A stretch of DNA of 12,846 bases. It comes from JBIOYL01 sp044870185. GTDB lineage: Bacteria > Actinomycetota > CALGFH01. Made by a program: the position numbers and the translations under genes. Positions within the stretch are counted from its first letter, which is position 1. The number at the start of each line of letters is the position of its first letter. The notes below the pieces were generated by a model that worked only from the letters and a program-made list of their open reading frames with translations, made no database searches and had not been told where the DNA came from. Below are positions 12,780 to 12,846 of the stretch, piece after piece. The stretch covers positions 1-12,846 of the forward strand of contig JBIOYL010000086.1 of assembly GCA_044870185.1 (NCBI GenBank), read 5' to 3'.

Positions 12780-12846
12780 GCAGGCGGGCACCGACCGCAG
12801 CGCCGGCCCCCCCACCCCGGCCCACCCCGACCCGAGCCGACCGCGG

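Noticed and set aside
12780..12846. Start of another gene at the right edge
   Set aside because: The 67 bases are C/G-rich with no start codon plus ribosome binding site and no recognisable motif.

Overview
The window is very GC-rich DNA with GTG as well as ATG starts, GGAGG-type ribosome binding sites, ATGA gene overlaps and alanine/arginine/proline-rich proteins. This fits an actinobacterium (Actinomycetota). The gene families agree: a CopG-type antitoxin with MazF, a GHKL anti-sigma remnant, DUF202, a zinc ABC transporter with an actinobacterial-type Zur box, and a CBS pair with a zinc ribbon. I cannot place it below phylum.

Left part, minus strand (1-2205): the N-terminal membrane part of a protein cut by the window edge, resembling the membrane leader of sulfite-oxidase-like molybdopterin enzymes; a small anchored protein with a long proline-rich tail; a small soluble protein of unknown role; and a toxin-antitoxin operon (ribbon-helix-helix antitoxin, then MazF) whose start codon sits in a perfect 12-bp palindrome.

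Plus-strand block (2277-5574): a TrkA/RCK potassium-channel regulator without its channel; a secreted, C-terminally anchored CopC/YtkA-like protein; and, after its own promoter, a lipoprotein with a repeat-built Gly-Ser-Thr tail translationally coupled to a five-helix membrane protein.

Central block (5575-6908, plus): a 3x12-bp GC repeat, a broken GHKL (HATPase_c_2) anti-sigma-type gene that has lost its middle, the intact partner-like gene behind it, and a DUF202/YidH membrane protein.

Right part: a minus-strand metal ABC operon running leftwards from 10412 (binding lipoprotein, ATPase, two different permeases). It starts from a TTGACA promoter overlapped by a strong Zur-box match, so it is most likely a zinc importer switched off when zinc is plentiful. 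Its last gene runs 151 bp into the DUF202 gene on the other strand. Divergent from it are a promoter with a long structured leader, dihydrolipoamide dehydrogenase (lpd), and a protein with two CBS domains and a four-cysteine zinc ribbon. I see nothing in the last 67 bases. No rRNA, tRNA, CRISPR array, insertion sequence or phage gene is visible. I did not find a clear new multi-gene system; the best leads are the damaged GHKL cassette, the toxin-antitoxin operator, the zinc promoter, and the lpd leader.
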